A stretch of 64,000 nt of DNA from assembly GCF_027587205.1 (NCBI RefSeq), contig NZ_JAPDOD010000022.1, positions 92,672 to 156,671 of the forward strand. Reading direction: 5' to 3'. Within the stretch, counting starts at the first letter, position 1, and every line of letters starts with the position of its first letter. The notes under the pieces are model-generated. The model saw only the letters and a list, made by a program, of their open reading frames with translations, was not told where the DNA came from and searched no databases. This document shows positions 23,695 through 32,145 of the stretch, one piece after another. This DNA comes from Solirubrobacter ginsenosidimutans. Lineage in GTDB: Bacteria > Actinomycetota > Thermoleophilia > Solirubrobacterales > Solirubrobacteraceae. Position numbers and translations under genes: made by a program.

Positions 23695-24231
23695 ATGAGC
23701 GACGATGCTGTGGAACCAATCGCCCGCGCGGAGCGCCCGATCGCGGCGGGAGCGCGGATCGGCCATGTGCACCTGCGCACCGCCGACATCGATCGCGTAC
23801 GCCGGTTCTACGTCGGCGTGCTCGGCTTCGACGTGATCTCCGAGGTGCGTGACGTCCCGGGCTGGGGCACGACCGGCGACGCGCTGTTCCTCTCGGCCGG
23901 CGGCTATCACCACCACCTCGGCTTCAACACGTGGAAGTCGGCGGGCGGGCCGCCGCAGCCCGACGGCGTGACCGGGCTGCACCACGTCGCGATCCTCTAC
24001 CCGTCGCGGGCCGATCTCGCCGACGCCGTGCGCCGCCTGCAGGAGGCGGACTGGCCGCTGCGTCAGCTCGCCGACCACGGCACGCACGAGGCCGTCTACG
24101 TCAGCGATCCCGACGGCAACGACCTCGAGCTCTATTGGGATCGCCCGGCCGCGGACTGGCCCCGCGACGAGGCCGGGCACCTGGCGTTCGCGGGCGGTGA
24201 GCTGGACCTGGAGGATCTCCTTACGGCGTGA
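23695..24231 (+). CDS. VOC (glyoxalase/catechol dioxygenase-like) family protein
   Basis: 178 residues. Residues 20-150 form two beta-alpha-beta-beta-beta modules: IGHVHLRTADIDRVRRFYVGVLGF with metal His24, GYHHHLGFNTW, then GLHHVAILYPSRADLADAVRRL and VYVSDPDGNDLELYWDRP with the metal Glu. These three ligands are the pattern of extradiol dioxygenases and related metalloenzymes. The substrate cannot be told. GTATGTCGGT upstream gives only a weak ribosome site. It is divergent from the CFA-like gene, and its 3' end overlaps the asparaginase gene end by 11 bases on the opposite strand. Confidence 0.82.
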   Translation: MSDDAVEPIARAERPIAAGARIGHVHLRTADIDRVRRFYVGVLGFDVISEVRDVPGWGTTGDALFLSAGGYHHHLGFNTWKSAGGPPQPDGVTGLHHVAILYPSRADLADAVRRLQEADWPLRQLADHGTHEAVYVSDPDGNDLELYWDRPAADWPRDEAGHLAFAGGELDLEDLLTA

Positions 24232-25237
24232 GCTCGCCCGCGAGGTCCTGGGCGAGCAAGGCGCGGACCGTGGCGGGCGGGTGGCCCTCGGAGAGCAGCA
24301 CGACGAGCTTCGCGTAGGCGGCCTCGGTGGTCATGTCGAGCCCGCCGACCGCGCCCGCGCGGATCAGCGGCCCGCTGGTCGCGTACGCGCCGAGGTCGAC
24401 GCGGCCGTCGGCGCACTGGCTGACGACGGCGATCACGATGTCGCGGCGGGCGCCGTCGGCGAGCGCGGCGAGCAGGTACGGGTCGCCGTCGGCGAAGGTC
24501 CCGGCGCCGTAGGCCTCGATCACCAGCCCCTTGATCGGCTCGGCCAGCGCCGCGCGCAGCAGCGCCGCGGGCATCCCGGGGTACAGGCGCAGCAGCGCGA
24601 CGTTGGCGTCGAGCGCGAGCGGCAGCGCGATCGGCGCTCGCTCGGTGACGCGCAGGCGCGCTTCGTCGAGCGTGATCAGCACGCCGGCCGCCCCGAGCGG
24701 CGCGGCGTTGGGGGAGGTGAAGGCCTCGAACCCGCTCGCGCTCGCCTTGACCGCCCGGGCCCCGGCGAGGATGTGCGAACCGAACACGAGGCAGACCTCG
24801 CGCACGTCGTCGCGCGCCGCGACGAGCGCGCTGGTCAGCAGGTTCTGGCGGCCGTCCGAGCGCAGCACGCCGAGCGGGATCTGGCTGCCCGTGACGATCA
24901 CCGGCTTGCCCAGCCCGCGCAGCAGGAACGCCAGCGCCGACGCCGTGTAGGCCATCGTGTCGGTGCCGTGCAGCACCACGAACCCGTCGAAGCTGTGGCG
25001 GTGCTCGACGATCTCGCGCGCGATCCGCAGCCAGTCGGACGGGCGGGCGTTGGCGGAGTCCAGGAGCGGCTCGTGCTCGGAGACGACCAGCTCGGGCACG
25101 TCGCGCGCGTTGAGCTCCGGCGTCTGGCGGATCTGGGAGCCCAGGTGCCCGCGCACCGGCGCGTAGCCGCTGGCGGTGGGCATCATCCCGATCGTGCCGC
25201 CGAAGTAGGCGACGTAGATGCGCTTGCGGCCACTCAC
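24221..25237 (-). CDS. ansA: L-asparaginase, type I-like
   Basis: 338 residues. Both active-site threonines are visible: Thr15 in AYFGGTIGMM and Thr92 in VLHGTDTMAYT, with Asp93 beside the second. SGSQIPLGVLRSDGRQNL and the C-terminal SQCADGRVDLGAYATSG match the cytoplasmic (AnsA) subgroup. No signal peptide. It should hydrolyse asparagine to aspartate and ammonia. The PaaX-family regulator overlaps the upstream end by four bases on the same strand, so the two are cotranscribed. The length and motifs are complete. Confidence 0.88.
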   Translation of the reverse strand: MSGRKRIYVAYFGGTIGMMPTASGYAPVRGHLGSQIRQTPELNARDVPELVVSEHEPLLDSANARPSDWLRIAREIVEHRHSFDGFVVLHGTDTMAYTASALAFLLRGLGKPVIVTGSQIPLGVLRSDGRQNLLTSALVAARDDVREVCLVFGSHILAGARAVKASASGFEAFTSPNAAPLGAAGVLITLDEARLRVTERAPIALPLALDANVALLRLYPGMPAALLRAALAEPIKGLVIEAYGAGTFADGDPYLLAALADGARRDIVIAVVSQCADGRVDLGAYATSGPLIRAGAVGGLDMTTEAAYAKLVVLLSEGHPPATVRALLAQDLAGELTP

Positions 25238-26082
25238 GGTGCGGTCAGGTCGTCGAAGTGCTGCTGCGCGAGCGGCGCCCAGCGCTCGTGGCGCTCGCGA
25301 AACAGCTCATACGCCTTGCGCCGCGGCCAATCGCGCGGGAGCAGATCGTCCGGCAGGTCGGGATCGATGAACGGAAAGCGCCGCCACGCGTGCACGATGG
25401 CGATCTGGGTCGCGAACGTGGCCTCGGGGCTGCGCGGGCGCACCTGCGCGAAGTCGTCGACGAACGTCTCGTAGTGCTCCCTGAGGTTCGGCAGGTCCCA
25501 CGCCTCGTCGATCACCTTCTGCGTCTCGCCCAGCGCGCCCAGCTCGGCGCGAAAGCTCAGCAACTGGGCGGGTTCCTCGGCGTTGACGAGCGTCTCGCGA
25601 TCGACGTGCGGCGTGATCCACAGCCCGTTGCCGAGGCTGCCGAACCCCGCCCACGCGAGTTGCGTCGTGAGCTGGTGGCGCAGCTCGCGCCGCTGCTCCG
25701 GCACCCGCAGCACGAGCAGCAGCCAGCGTCCGTCCCAGCTCACCGGTCCACCGAACCCATAGATCCGCCGCGCGCCATCACGCAGGAGAGTGGCGGAAGA
25801 GGATGTGAGCCGCATGCGCGACCGCCGCCCCACCCGCTCACCCTCCAGCCACCCTTCCCGCGCGCTGCGCACCACCGCCTGCCGCGCGGCGCTGGGCGTG
25901 AACCCGAGCCGGTTCAGCGCGGCGATCAGCGCCTCCTGCCACGCGCCGTCAGGCCGGGGGAGCAGGAACTCCCCGAGGATCGTGAGCAGCGTCGAACGGG
26001 CGGCGGGCGCGCCGACAGAACGGCGTCGCAGGACGTCTTCCACCGCGGAGACGCTAGCGCTCCGACTATCCTCGCCCGGCAT
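25234..26082 (-). CDS. PaaX-family transcriptional regulator
   Basis: 282 residues from the ATG at 26082 (a GTG at 26043 is also possible, because the ATG would overlap the divergent HxlR start by two bases). The N-terminal winged helix (TLLTILGEFLLPRPDGAWQEALIAAL, SAARQAVVRSAREGWLEGERVGRRSRMRL) is followed by the PaaX core with WDGRWLLLVLRVPEQRRELRHQL and GFGSLGNGLWITPH, and the C-terminal WRRFPFIDPDLPDDLLPRDWPRRKAYELF. PaaX represses phenylacetate catabolism in E. coli and responds to phenylacetyl-CoA. No paa gene is adjacent, but a CoA ligase cluster begins 2 kb away on the other strand. The direct target is unknown. Confidence 0.87.
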   Translation of the reverse strand: MPGEDSRSASVSAVEDVLRRRSVGAPAARSTLLTILGEFLLPRPDGAWQEALIAALNRLGFTPSAARQAVVRSAREGWLEGERVGRRSRMRLTSSSATLLRDGARRIYGFGGPVSWDGRWLLLVLRVPEQRRELRHQLTTQLAWAGFGSLGNGLWITPHVDRETLVNAEEPAQLLSFRAELGALGETQKVIDEAWDLPNLREHYETFVDDFAQVRPRSPEATFATQIAIVHAWRRFPFIDPDLPDDLLPRDWPRRKAYELFRERHERWAPLAQQHFDDLTAP

Positions 26083-26527
26083 GAAGCACCGGGCGCTCGA
26101 CGAGGTCTATTGCTCGGTCGCGCGGACGTGGTCGGTGTTGGGGGACCGGTGGACGATGCTGGTCCTGCGCGAGGCGTTCGCCGGCACGAGCCGGTTCGAC
26201 AGCTTCCAGTCCAAGCTCGAGATCGGGCGGACGCTGCTGTCTGAGCGGTTGAACCGGCTGGTCGAAGAGGGCATCTTCGACCGAGTGCGTTACAGCGAGA
26301 AGCCGGAGCGCTTCGAGTACAAGCTCACGCGCAAGGGGCTCGATCTCTATCCCGTGCTCCTGGCGCTGATGGAGTGGGGGGACCGGTACAAGGTCGAGGA
26401 CCCGCCCGTGCGGCTGTTTCACAAGGCATGCGGTGAGGAGGCCGACCCGCACCTGGTGTGCAGCCACTGCGCCGAGCCGGTGGCCTACGGCGACCTGCGC
26501 GCCGAGTACGCGCCCGGCGCTTGGTAG
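26081..26527 (+). CDS. HxlR-family transcriptional regulator with C-terminal Cys motif
   Basis: 148 residues. The HxlR winged helix is clear: YCSVARTWSVLGDRWTMLVLREAFAGTSRFDSFQ, IGRTLLSERLNRLVEEGIFDRVRYSEKPERFEYKLT. After residue 110 it has an added tail with Cys in FHKACGEEADPHLVCSHCAEPV (a CxxC and a further Cys/His) that could bind zinc. The start at 26081 faces the PaaX gene; an ACTATC box before it could be part of the promoter. Its stop overlaps the TTG of the amidohydrolase by seven bases, so it should be in the same operon and perhaps controls it. Confidence 0.86.
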   Translation: MKHRALDEVYCSVARTWSVLGDRWTMLVLREAFAGTSRFDSFQSKLEIGRTLLSERLNRLVEEGIFDRVRYSEKPERFEYKLTRKGLDLYPVLLALMEWGDRYKVEDPPVRLFHKACGEEADPHLVCSHCAEPVAYGDLRAEYAPGAW

Positions 26528-28128
26528 TTCTGCGCGGCGGCACCGTCGCCGACGTGTACACCGGCACCTGGGTCGAGGCCAACGTCGAGATCGACGGCGG
26601 CCGGATCGTCTACGTCGGGCCGCGCGACCCACCGGCTCAAGCCGAGGTGATCGACGTGCGCGGAAAGATCGTCGCGCCCGGGTACATCGAGCCGCACACC
26701 CACCCGTGGTGCCTGTACTCGCCGGCATCGCTGCTCGAGGTGGCGGTGCCCGACGGGACGACGACGCTCGTCTACGACAACCTCTTCTTCTTCCTCGCGC
26801 ACGGCGTCGACGGGCTTCGCGCGATCGTCGACCAGATGAATGCGGCGCCCGCGCACATCAAGTGGGTCGCGCGGATCGCGGCGCAGACGGCGCTCGCGGA
26901 GGACGCGTTCGATCCCGAGGTCGTGGCGGCGATGCTGGCGTGGCCGGAGGTCGTGGCGTCGGGCGAGATCACGAACTGGTTCGGCGTCACCCGCGGCGTG
27001 TTCGACCGCGGGATCGCCGCTGCCAAGCGGGCCGGCAAGCGCGTCGAAGGCCACAACGCCGGCGCCTCCTACGCCCGCCTGAACGAGCTGAGCGCGGCCG
27101 GGATCTCCGCCGACCACGAGGCGATCACGGCCGAGGAGACCCGCCAGCGGCTGCGCCTGGGCATGTGGACGATGATCCGCAACTCCTCGCTGCGCCCGGA
27201 CCTCGAGCCGATCCTGCGCGAGCTGGCGCCGATCGTGCCCGCCGCGCGCCGGCTGATGTTCACCACCGACGGCGCGGTCCCGAGCTTCTACGCGCAGCAT
27301 GGTGTGATCGGCGGGTGCCTGCGGATCGCGACGCAGCTCGGCCTGGACCCGATGCGGGCGCTGCAGATGGCGACGCTCGACCCGGCGACGTTCCTCGGCC
27401 TCGACGAGGAGCTCGGCGGCGTCGCGCCCGGGCGCCGGGCGACGCTGAACATCCTGCCCGCGCCCGGCGAGTGGCGGCCGGAGCTCGTCTTCGTCGACGG
27501 GGAGATCGTCGCCCGCGACGGCGAGCTCGTCATGGCGCCGCCGGACCTGAAATGGCCGGAGGGGCCGAAGCTCACCGCCCCGCCTCCGATCACGCCACTG
27601 AACGGCGTCCAGCCCGTCGCCCGCTACGAGAGCGCGGTGATCAACCGCCGCGTCGACCGGGAGGTGCGCCGCGGCGACCTCCAGGCGGCGCTCGTCGCCC
27701 GCGACGGCACCTGGATCACTCAAGGGGTGATGGAGAATTTCCTGGACACCCCCGGCTTCGCGACGACCGCCACCACCAGTCTCGAGCTGCTCGTCCTCGG
27801 CACCGACCCGCGAGCGATGGCGCGCGCCGCGGCCCGGGTGGCGGAACTGGGCGGCGGCTTCGCGTTTGACGGCGGCTGGTCGGCGCCGCTGGAGATCGAC
27901 GGCCTGATCGCGGCCGGCGGCTTCGAGCGCGCGCTGGGAATCGAGCGCGAGCTGACCAGCGAGATGCAGGCGGCCGGCTATCCGTTCCACGATCCGCTGT
28001 ACTCCCTGCTGTTCGCTTCCGGCGACTTCCTGCCGGAGGTGCGGCTCACCCCGAGAGGAGTGCTCGAAGTGAAGACCCGGACTGTCCTAAAGGGTCCGTC
28101 ACGAATTGATACGGTCCCCGCCCGATGA
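26521..28128 (+). CDS. Adenine-deaminase-like amidohydrolase
   Basis: 535 residues from the TTG at 26521, overlapping the HxlR stop. Features of the Ade family are the N-terminal beta strand VVLRGGTVADVYTGTW, metal site HTHPW after VAPGYIEP, EGHNAG with the metal His, LMFTTDGAVPSF (the active-site Asp), and the C-terminal domain with TTATTSLELLVLG and GGFAFDGGW. Ade converts adenine to hypoxanthine and ammonia using two Fe/Mn ions. In this context, followed directly by an acyl-CoA ligase, another lactam or imidic substrate is possible. The normal DHE of Ade is here ADHEAITA. It ends four bases into the next gene (ATGA type overlap). Confidence 0.78.
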   Translation: MVVLRGGTVADVYTGTWVEANVEIDGGRIVYVGPRDPPAQAEVIDVRGKIVAPGYIEPHTHPWCLYSPASLLEVAVPDGTTTLVYDNLFFFLAHGVDGLRAIVDQMNAAPAHIKWVARIAAQTALAEDAFDPEVVAAMLAWPEVVASGEITNWFGVTRGVFDRGIAAAKRAGKRVEGHNAGASYARLNELSAAGISADHEAITAEETRQRLRLGMWTMIRNSSLRPDLEPILRELAPIVPAARRLMFTTDGAVPSFYAQHGVIGGCLRIATQLGLDPMRALQMATLDPATFLGLDEELGGVAPGRRATLNILPAPGEWRPELVFVDGEIVARDGELVMAPPDLKWPEGPKLTAPPPITPLNGVQPVARYESAVINRRVDREVRRGDLQAALVARDGTWITQGVMENFLDTPGFATTATTSLELLVLGTDPRAMARAAARVAELGGGFAFDGGWSAPLEIDGLIAAGGFERALGIERELTSEMQAAGYPFHDPLYSLLFASGDFLPEVRLTPRGVLEVKTRTVLKGPSRIDTVPAR

Positions 28129-29594
28129 TGAACTCGGGGACGCTCGTCGACCGGCGGCTGGAAGCCGGCCACGGCGACAAGGTGGCGATCCGCTGCGCCG
28201 GCGAGGAAGTGACCTACGCGCAGCTGCACGACCGGATCTGCGCGGCCGGGAACGTGCTCTCCCAGCGGGGCATCGGCCGCGAGGACCGCGTGCTGATGAT
28301 CCTCGACGACACGCCCACGTTCCCGACGCTGTTCCTGGGGGCGATGCGGATCGGCGCCGTACCCGCGCCGGTGAGCTTCCTCGACACCACCGAGAACTTC
28401 GCCCACTACGCCCGCGACAGCTACGCGAAGCTGATCGTGGCCGAGGACCACTTGCTCGGCCGCCTTCCCGAGGGCGCGATGTCGCGCACCGCCTTCGAGG
28501 AGCTGCTGCGCTCGCACGCCGGTCTCACCGACCCCGCCGACACCCACCCGGATGACATGGCGTTCTGGTTGTTCAGCGGCGGCAGCACGGGCTTCCCGAA
28601 GGGCGTCGTTCACCTGCACCACGACATCCCGTACACGTGCGAGACCTTCGCCAAGGAGATCCTGAAGATCACCGAGCGCGACGTCACGTTCAGCTCGACC
28701 AAGCTCTACCACGCGTACGGCCTGGGCAACAACCTGACGTTCCCCTATTGGGTCGGTGCGACGACGGTCCTGCGCATGGGCAAGCCCGAGCCGCGCGGCC
28801 TGCTGGAGACCGCGCAGGCCAACCGGCCGAGCCTGTTCTTCTCGGTGCCGACGCTGTACGGCGCGATGGTCAACCTGCCGGACGCGGAGGAGTACGACCT
28901 GAGCAGCGTCCGCTTCTGCGTCAGCGCCGCCGAGCCGCTCGCGCCCGAGGTCTACCGGCGCTGGAAGCAGACCTTCGACCTCGACATCGTCGACGGCATC
29001 GGCTCGACCGAGATGCTGCACATCTACTGCTCCAACCGGCCGGGAGAGGTGCAGCCCGGGACGAGCGGGAAGCCCGTCCCGGGCTACGAGCTCGTCCTGC
29101 TCGACGAGCTCGGCCAGCCGGTGTCGCAAGGCGAGGTCGGCAACCTGCACGTCCGCGGCGACAGCGCGCTCGCCTACTACTGGCACCAGCACGAGAAGAC
29201 CAAGGCGGCGGTCAAGGGCGATCTGTTCTTCACCGGCGATCGCTATCGCGAGAACGAGGACGGCTACTTCGTCTACGAAGGCCGCGCCGACGACATGATC
29301 AAGATCGGCGGGCTGTGGGCGTCGCCGATCGAGATCGAGAACGCGCTCGTCGAGCACCCGCGGGTGCTCGAGGCCGCCGCGGTGGGCGTCGACGCCGACT
29401 ACACGACGCGCGTGAAGGCGTTCGTCATCTGCCGCGGCGAAGCGGGCGACGAGGCGCTGGTGGCGGAGCTGCAGGAGTGGTGCAAGAGCCGCTTGCGCCG
29501 GTACGAGTTCCCGCACTTCATCACGTTCGTCGACGACCTCCCGAAGACGCCGACGGGCAAGATCCAGCGCTACAAGCTGCGGGAGGAAGCGTGA
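28125..29594 (+). CDS. Benzoate-CoA-ligase-type acyl-CoA synthetase
   Basis: 489 residues. The adenylate-forming core has AFWLFSGGSTGFPKGVVHLH (P-loop), STKLYHAYGLGNNLTFP, GSTEMLHIY (A5), TGDRYRENEDGYFVYEGRADDMIK (A7) and the A10 lysine 479 in PKTPTGKIQRYKL. These features, including the ligand-binding HAYGLGN region, resemble benzoate/4-hydroxybenzoate-CoA ligases. It should activate an aromatic or alicyclic carboxylate with ATP and CoA. The start ATGATG at 28125 overlaps the upstream gene by four bases. It is followed by a small protein and an SDR, and then by ECH and FAD reductase. Substrate unproven. Confidence 0.84.
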   Translation: MMNSGTLVDRRLEAGHGDKVAIRCAGEEVTYAQLHDRICAAGNVLSQRGIGREDRVLMILDDTPTFPTLFLGAMRIGAVPAPVSFLDTTENFAHYARDSYAKLIVAEDHLLGRLPEGAMSRTAFEELLRSHAGLTDPADTHPDDMAFWLFSGGSTGFPKGVVHLHHDIPYTCETFAKEILKITERDVTFSSTKLYHAYGLGNNLTFPYWVGATTVLRMGKPEPRGLLETAQANRPSLFFSVPTLYGAMVNLPDAEEYDLSSVRFCVSAAEPLAPEVYRRWKQTFDLDIVDGIGSTEMLHIYCSNRPGEVQPGTSGKPVPGYELVLLDELGQPVSQGEVGNLHVRGDSALAYYWHQHEKTKAAVKGDLFFTGDRYRENEDGYFVYEGRADDMIKIGGLWASPIEIENALVEHPRVLEAAAVGVDADYTTRVKAFVICRGEAGDEALVAELQEWCKSRLRRYEFPHFITFVDDLPKTPTGKIQRYKLREEA

Positions 29595-29944
29595 TCTTCA
29601 CGGCACTGGAGCCGAGCGACTTCGACGGGGTCGAGACGGCACTGGCCGACGCGTTCCGCCGCTCGCAGGAAGCCGCCCGCAACGAGGAGCCGATCGTCTT
29701 CGTGCTCTCCCAGGAGGACCTGCTCGGCCAGCGCGGCGTGCCGGGCGCGATCCTCGCCAACGCCCTGCTGAGCGGGATGCGCACGCTCGCGGCCGAGGGC
29801 CACAAGGCCAACGCCGTCGCGGTCGGCAACGACGCCGATCCCGAAGACCTGCAGCACTGGATCGCGCAACTCGAGGCGGGTCGCGGCGTCGCCGGCGAAC
29901 TCGTACGCGTGCATGCGGCCCACGTGGGGAAGATTCAGGTATGA
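29591..29944 (+). CDS. Unknown 117-residue protein in the CoA-ligase cluster
   Basis: 117 residues from the GTG at 29591, overlapping the ligase by four bases and the SDR by four (ATGAG). It reads IFTALEPSDFDGVETALADAF early, then VFVLSQEDLLGQRGVPGAIL, a predicted alternating alpha/beta pattern with no nucleotide-binding Gly motif. It looks like the flavodoxin-like half-domain found fused in front of some large FabG-type reductases (FabG4), and the next gene is indeed an SDR, but that is an inference. No membrane helix or signal. Its tight coupling with the neighbours suggests a partner for the SDR. Confidence 0.65.
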   Translation: MIFTALEPSDFDGVETALADAFRRSQEAARNEEPIVFVLSQEDLLGQRGVPGAILANALLSGMRTLAAEGHKANAVAVGNDADPEDLQHWIAQLEAGRGVAGELVRVHAAHVGKIQV

Positions 29945-30630
29945 GCGTGATCGTCACCGGTGCGGCGCGTGGGATCGGCCGTGCCGTCGCCGAGCGGTTC
30001 AGCGCTGACCGCCCGGTCATCCTGGCCGACCTCGACCCCGCGGTGCACGATGTCGCGCGCGAGCTCGGCGGGATCGGCGTGGTCGCGGACGTGACGAGCG
30101 CCGAAGGCCGCGCGGCGATCCTCGCCGCCGTCGAGGGCGACATCACGCTGCTCGTCAACAACGCCGGCATCACCAAGGACGCCCGGATCGTGAAGATGAC
30201 CGAGGAGCAGTTCCTCGCCGTCATCCGCGTCAACCTCGGCGCCGCCTACGAGCTGACGACGGCCGCGATCGGGCGCTTCGCCGACGGCGCCAACGTCGTC
30301 AGCCTCGCGAGCCGCGCCTACCTCGGCAACTTCGGCCAGTTCAACTACTCCGCCTCCAAGGGCGGCCTGGTCGGCATGACCCGCGCGCTGGCGCTCCAGC
30401 TGGCGCCACGCGTGCGCGTCAACGCGATCGCCCCCTCGCTCACCGCGAGCGAGATGACGAGCGCGATGCCGGAGAACGTGCTGAACAAGATGATCGCGAC
30501 CATCCCGCTCGGCCGCATGGCCGAACCGCGGGAGATCGCGGAGACGATCGCCACGCTGGCCTCGCCGGCGATGGCGTACGTGACGGGCCAGGTGGTGGTC
30601 GCCTGCGGCGGCCGCTCCCTCGCTCCCTGA
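29941..30630 (+). CDS. Short-chain dehydrogenase/reductase (FabG-like)
   Basis: 229 residues, slightly short for the family. TGAARGIG at 6-13 (NADP/NAD loop), NNAG at 73-76, Ser121/Ser124, and YSASK with Tyr136 and Lys140 make the full catalytic set. It is cotranscribed with the acyl-CoA ligase and the 117-residue protein. In such a context it would be a 3-hydroxyacyl-CoA dehydrogenase or a ketoacyl reductase. Asp30 after the second strand (LADLD) favours NAD(H). The stop lies just before a palindromic terminator. Confidence 0.84.
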   Translation: MSVIVTGAARGIGRAVAERFSADRPVILADLDPAVHDVARELGGIGVVADVTSAEGRAAILAAVEGDITLLVNNAGITKDARIVKMTEEQFLAVIRVNLGAAYELTTAAIGRFADGANVVSLASRAYLGNFGQFNYSASKGGLVGMTRALALQLAPRVRVNAIAPSLTASEMTSAMPENVLNKMIATIPLGRMAEPREIAETIATLASPAMAYVTGQVVVACGGRSLAP

Positions 30631-30640
30631 AAGATAAACG

Positions 30641-30669
30641 CCACCTAAGGGGTCTGGCCCCTTAGGTGG
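30641..30669. terminator. Perfect 12-bp palindrome CCACCTAAGGGG (intergenic terminator/repeat)
   Basis: CCACCTAAGGGG (30641-30652), loop TCTGG, then the exact complement (30658-30669), followed by GCTTTAG. It lies ten bases after the SDR stop and 28 before the aldehyde dehydrogenase start. Two related palindromes occur at 47431 and 47501, so it is both a probable terminator and a dispersed repeat (REP-like). A GGGGTCTGRCCCC core is shared by all three. Confidence 0.72.
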
Positions 30670-30697
30670 GCTTTAGAAAACCGAAGGGACCTGAACC

Positions 30698-32143
30698 ATG
30701 GCTTCAATGCTCATAGCGGGCGAGAAAACCGAAGGCTCGGCGGGCGAGGGGATCGACGTCGTCGATCCCGCGACCGAAGCGGTCATCGAGACGGTGCCGC
30801 GGGGAACCGCGGCCGATGTCGACGCCGCGGTCCAGGCCGCGCACAAGGCGTTCGCGAGCTGGTCGCGCACCGACGCCGAGGAGCGCGCGACCCTGCTGCG
30901 CAAGGCGATCGCGCTGATCGAGCGCGATCGCAAGGAGCTGACGCTCAGCCTCGTCCACGAGCAGGGCAAGCCGGTCACGGAGGCGGGCGGTGAGATCCAC
31001 CACCTGATCCACGGCCTGAACTACTACGCCGACCTCGCGACCAAGGTCAAGGGCTCCTACCACGAGCTGCCGTCCGCGCTGTCCAAGGCCTACGGCATGG
31101 TGATCCGGCGCCCGATGGGCGTCGTCGCCGCGATCGTCCCGAACAACTTCCCGCTGACGCTGCTGGGCACCAAGCTCGCGCCCGCGCTGATGGCCGGCAA
31201 CACGATCGTCGTCAAGCCCGCGGCCACGACGCCGCTGACGACGCTGAAGATCGCCGACCTGCTGCTGGAGGCCGGCTTCCCGGCGGGCGTGATCAACGTC
31301 ATCACCGGCCGCGGCTCCGAGGTCGGCGACGCGCTCGTCACGCACGACCTCGTCCGCCGCGTCGCGTTCACCGGCTCCACCGCCGTCGGGCGCCACATCA
31401 TGGGCCTCGCCGCGCCGAAGCTGAAGCGCATGACGATGGAGCTCGGCGGCTCCGACCCGGTGATCGTCACCGCCGACGCCAACGTCAAGGCCGCCGCCCG
31501 CGGCATCGCCATCGGCCGCTTCTGGAACTGCGGCCAGATGTGCCTCGGCGGCAAGCGCGTCTACGTCTTCGACGAGGTCTACGACGAGCTGATGGAGCAG
31601 CTCACGCGGACGGTCGCCAAGTACGAGCCCGGCCTCGGCTGGGAGAAGTCCGAGAAGCCGAACATCCGCGTCGGCCCGCTGCACACCGCCGACGGCCGCG
31701 CGGAGCTGCGCGAGCAGTTCCAGGACGCGCTCGACGGCGGCGGCGAGCTGGTGCTCGGCGGCGACGACATCGAGGGCAAGGGCTACTTCGTCCAGCCGAC
31801 GATCGTCGCCAACCCCGCGCAGGATTCGCGCGTCGCGCGCGAGGAGACGTTCGGGCCGCTGCTGCCCGTCTGGCGTGTCAGCAACCTCGACGAGGCGATC
31901 GACCGCGCCAACGACTCCGAGTACGGCCTCGGCGCCAGCGTCTGGACCAACGACGTCCGGATCATCCACCGCGTGGCCAACGAGGTCGACGCGGGCATGA
32001 AGTGGGTCAACCAGTTCCACTACGGCTACGACGAGCTCCCGTTCGGCGGGGTCAAGCAGTCCGGCTACGGCAAGGAGCACGGCGCCGAGGGTCTGGACTA
32101 CTACCTCGAGGACACGGCGGTCGTCGTGGGAGGGCTCGAGTAA
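30698..32143 (+). CDS. NAD(P)-dependent aldehyde dehydrogenase
   Basis: 481 residues. Glu248 (MELGGSDP) and catalytic Cys282 (CGQMCLGG) are present, as are PNNFPLTLLGTKLAPALMAGN and ETFGPLLPVW. GAAGGGA lies nine bases before the ATG. It belongs to the succinate-semialdehyde/aldehyde dehydrogenase group rather than CoA-acylating enzymes. Its neighbours (acyl-CoA ligase, SDR, enoyl-CoA hydratase, FAD reductase) suggest that it oxidises an aldehyde formed in the same catabolic route, producing the acid that the ligase can activate. The start is decided by the Shine-Dalgarno site. Specificity is not visible. Confidence 0.85.
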   Translation: MASMLIAGEKTEGSAGEGIDVVDPATEAVIETVPRGTAADVDAAVQAAHKAFASWSRTDAEERATLLRKAIALIERDRKELTLSLVHEQGKPVTEAGGEIHHLIHGLNYYADLATKVKGSYHELPSALSKAYGMVIRRPMGVVAAIVPNNFPLTLLGTKLAPALMAGNTIVVKPAATTPLTTLKIADLLLEAGFPAGVINVITGRGSEVGDALVTHDLVRRVAFTGSTAVGRHIMGLAAPKLKRMTMELGGSDPVIVTADANVKAAARGIAIGRFWNCGQMCLGGKRVYVFDEVYDELMEQLTRTVAKYEPGLGWEKSEKPNIRVGPLHTADGRAELREQFQDALDGGGELVLGGDDIEGKGYFVQPTIVANPAQDSRVAREETFGPLLPVWRVSNLDEAIDRANDSEYGLGASVWTNDVRIIHRVANEVDAGMKWVNQFHYGYDELPFGGVKQSGYGKEHGAEGLDYYLEDTAVVVGGLE

Positions 32144-32145
32144 CC

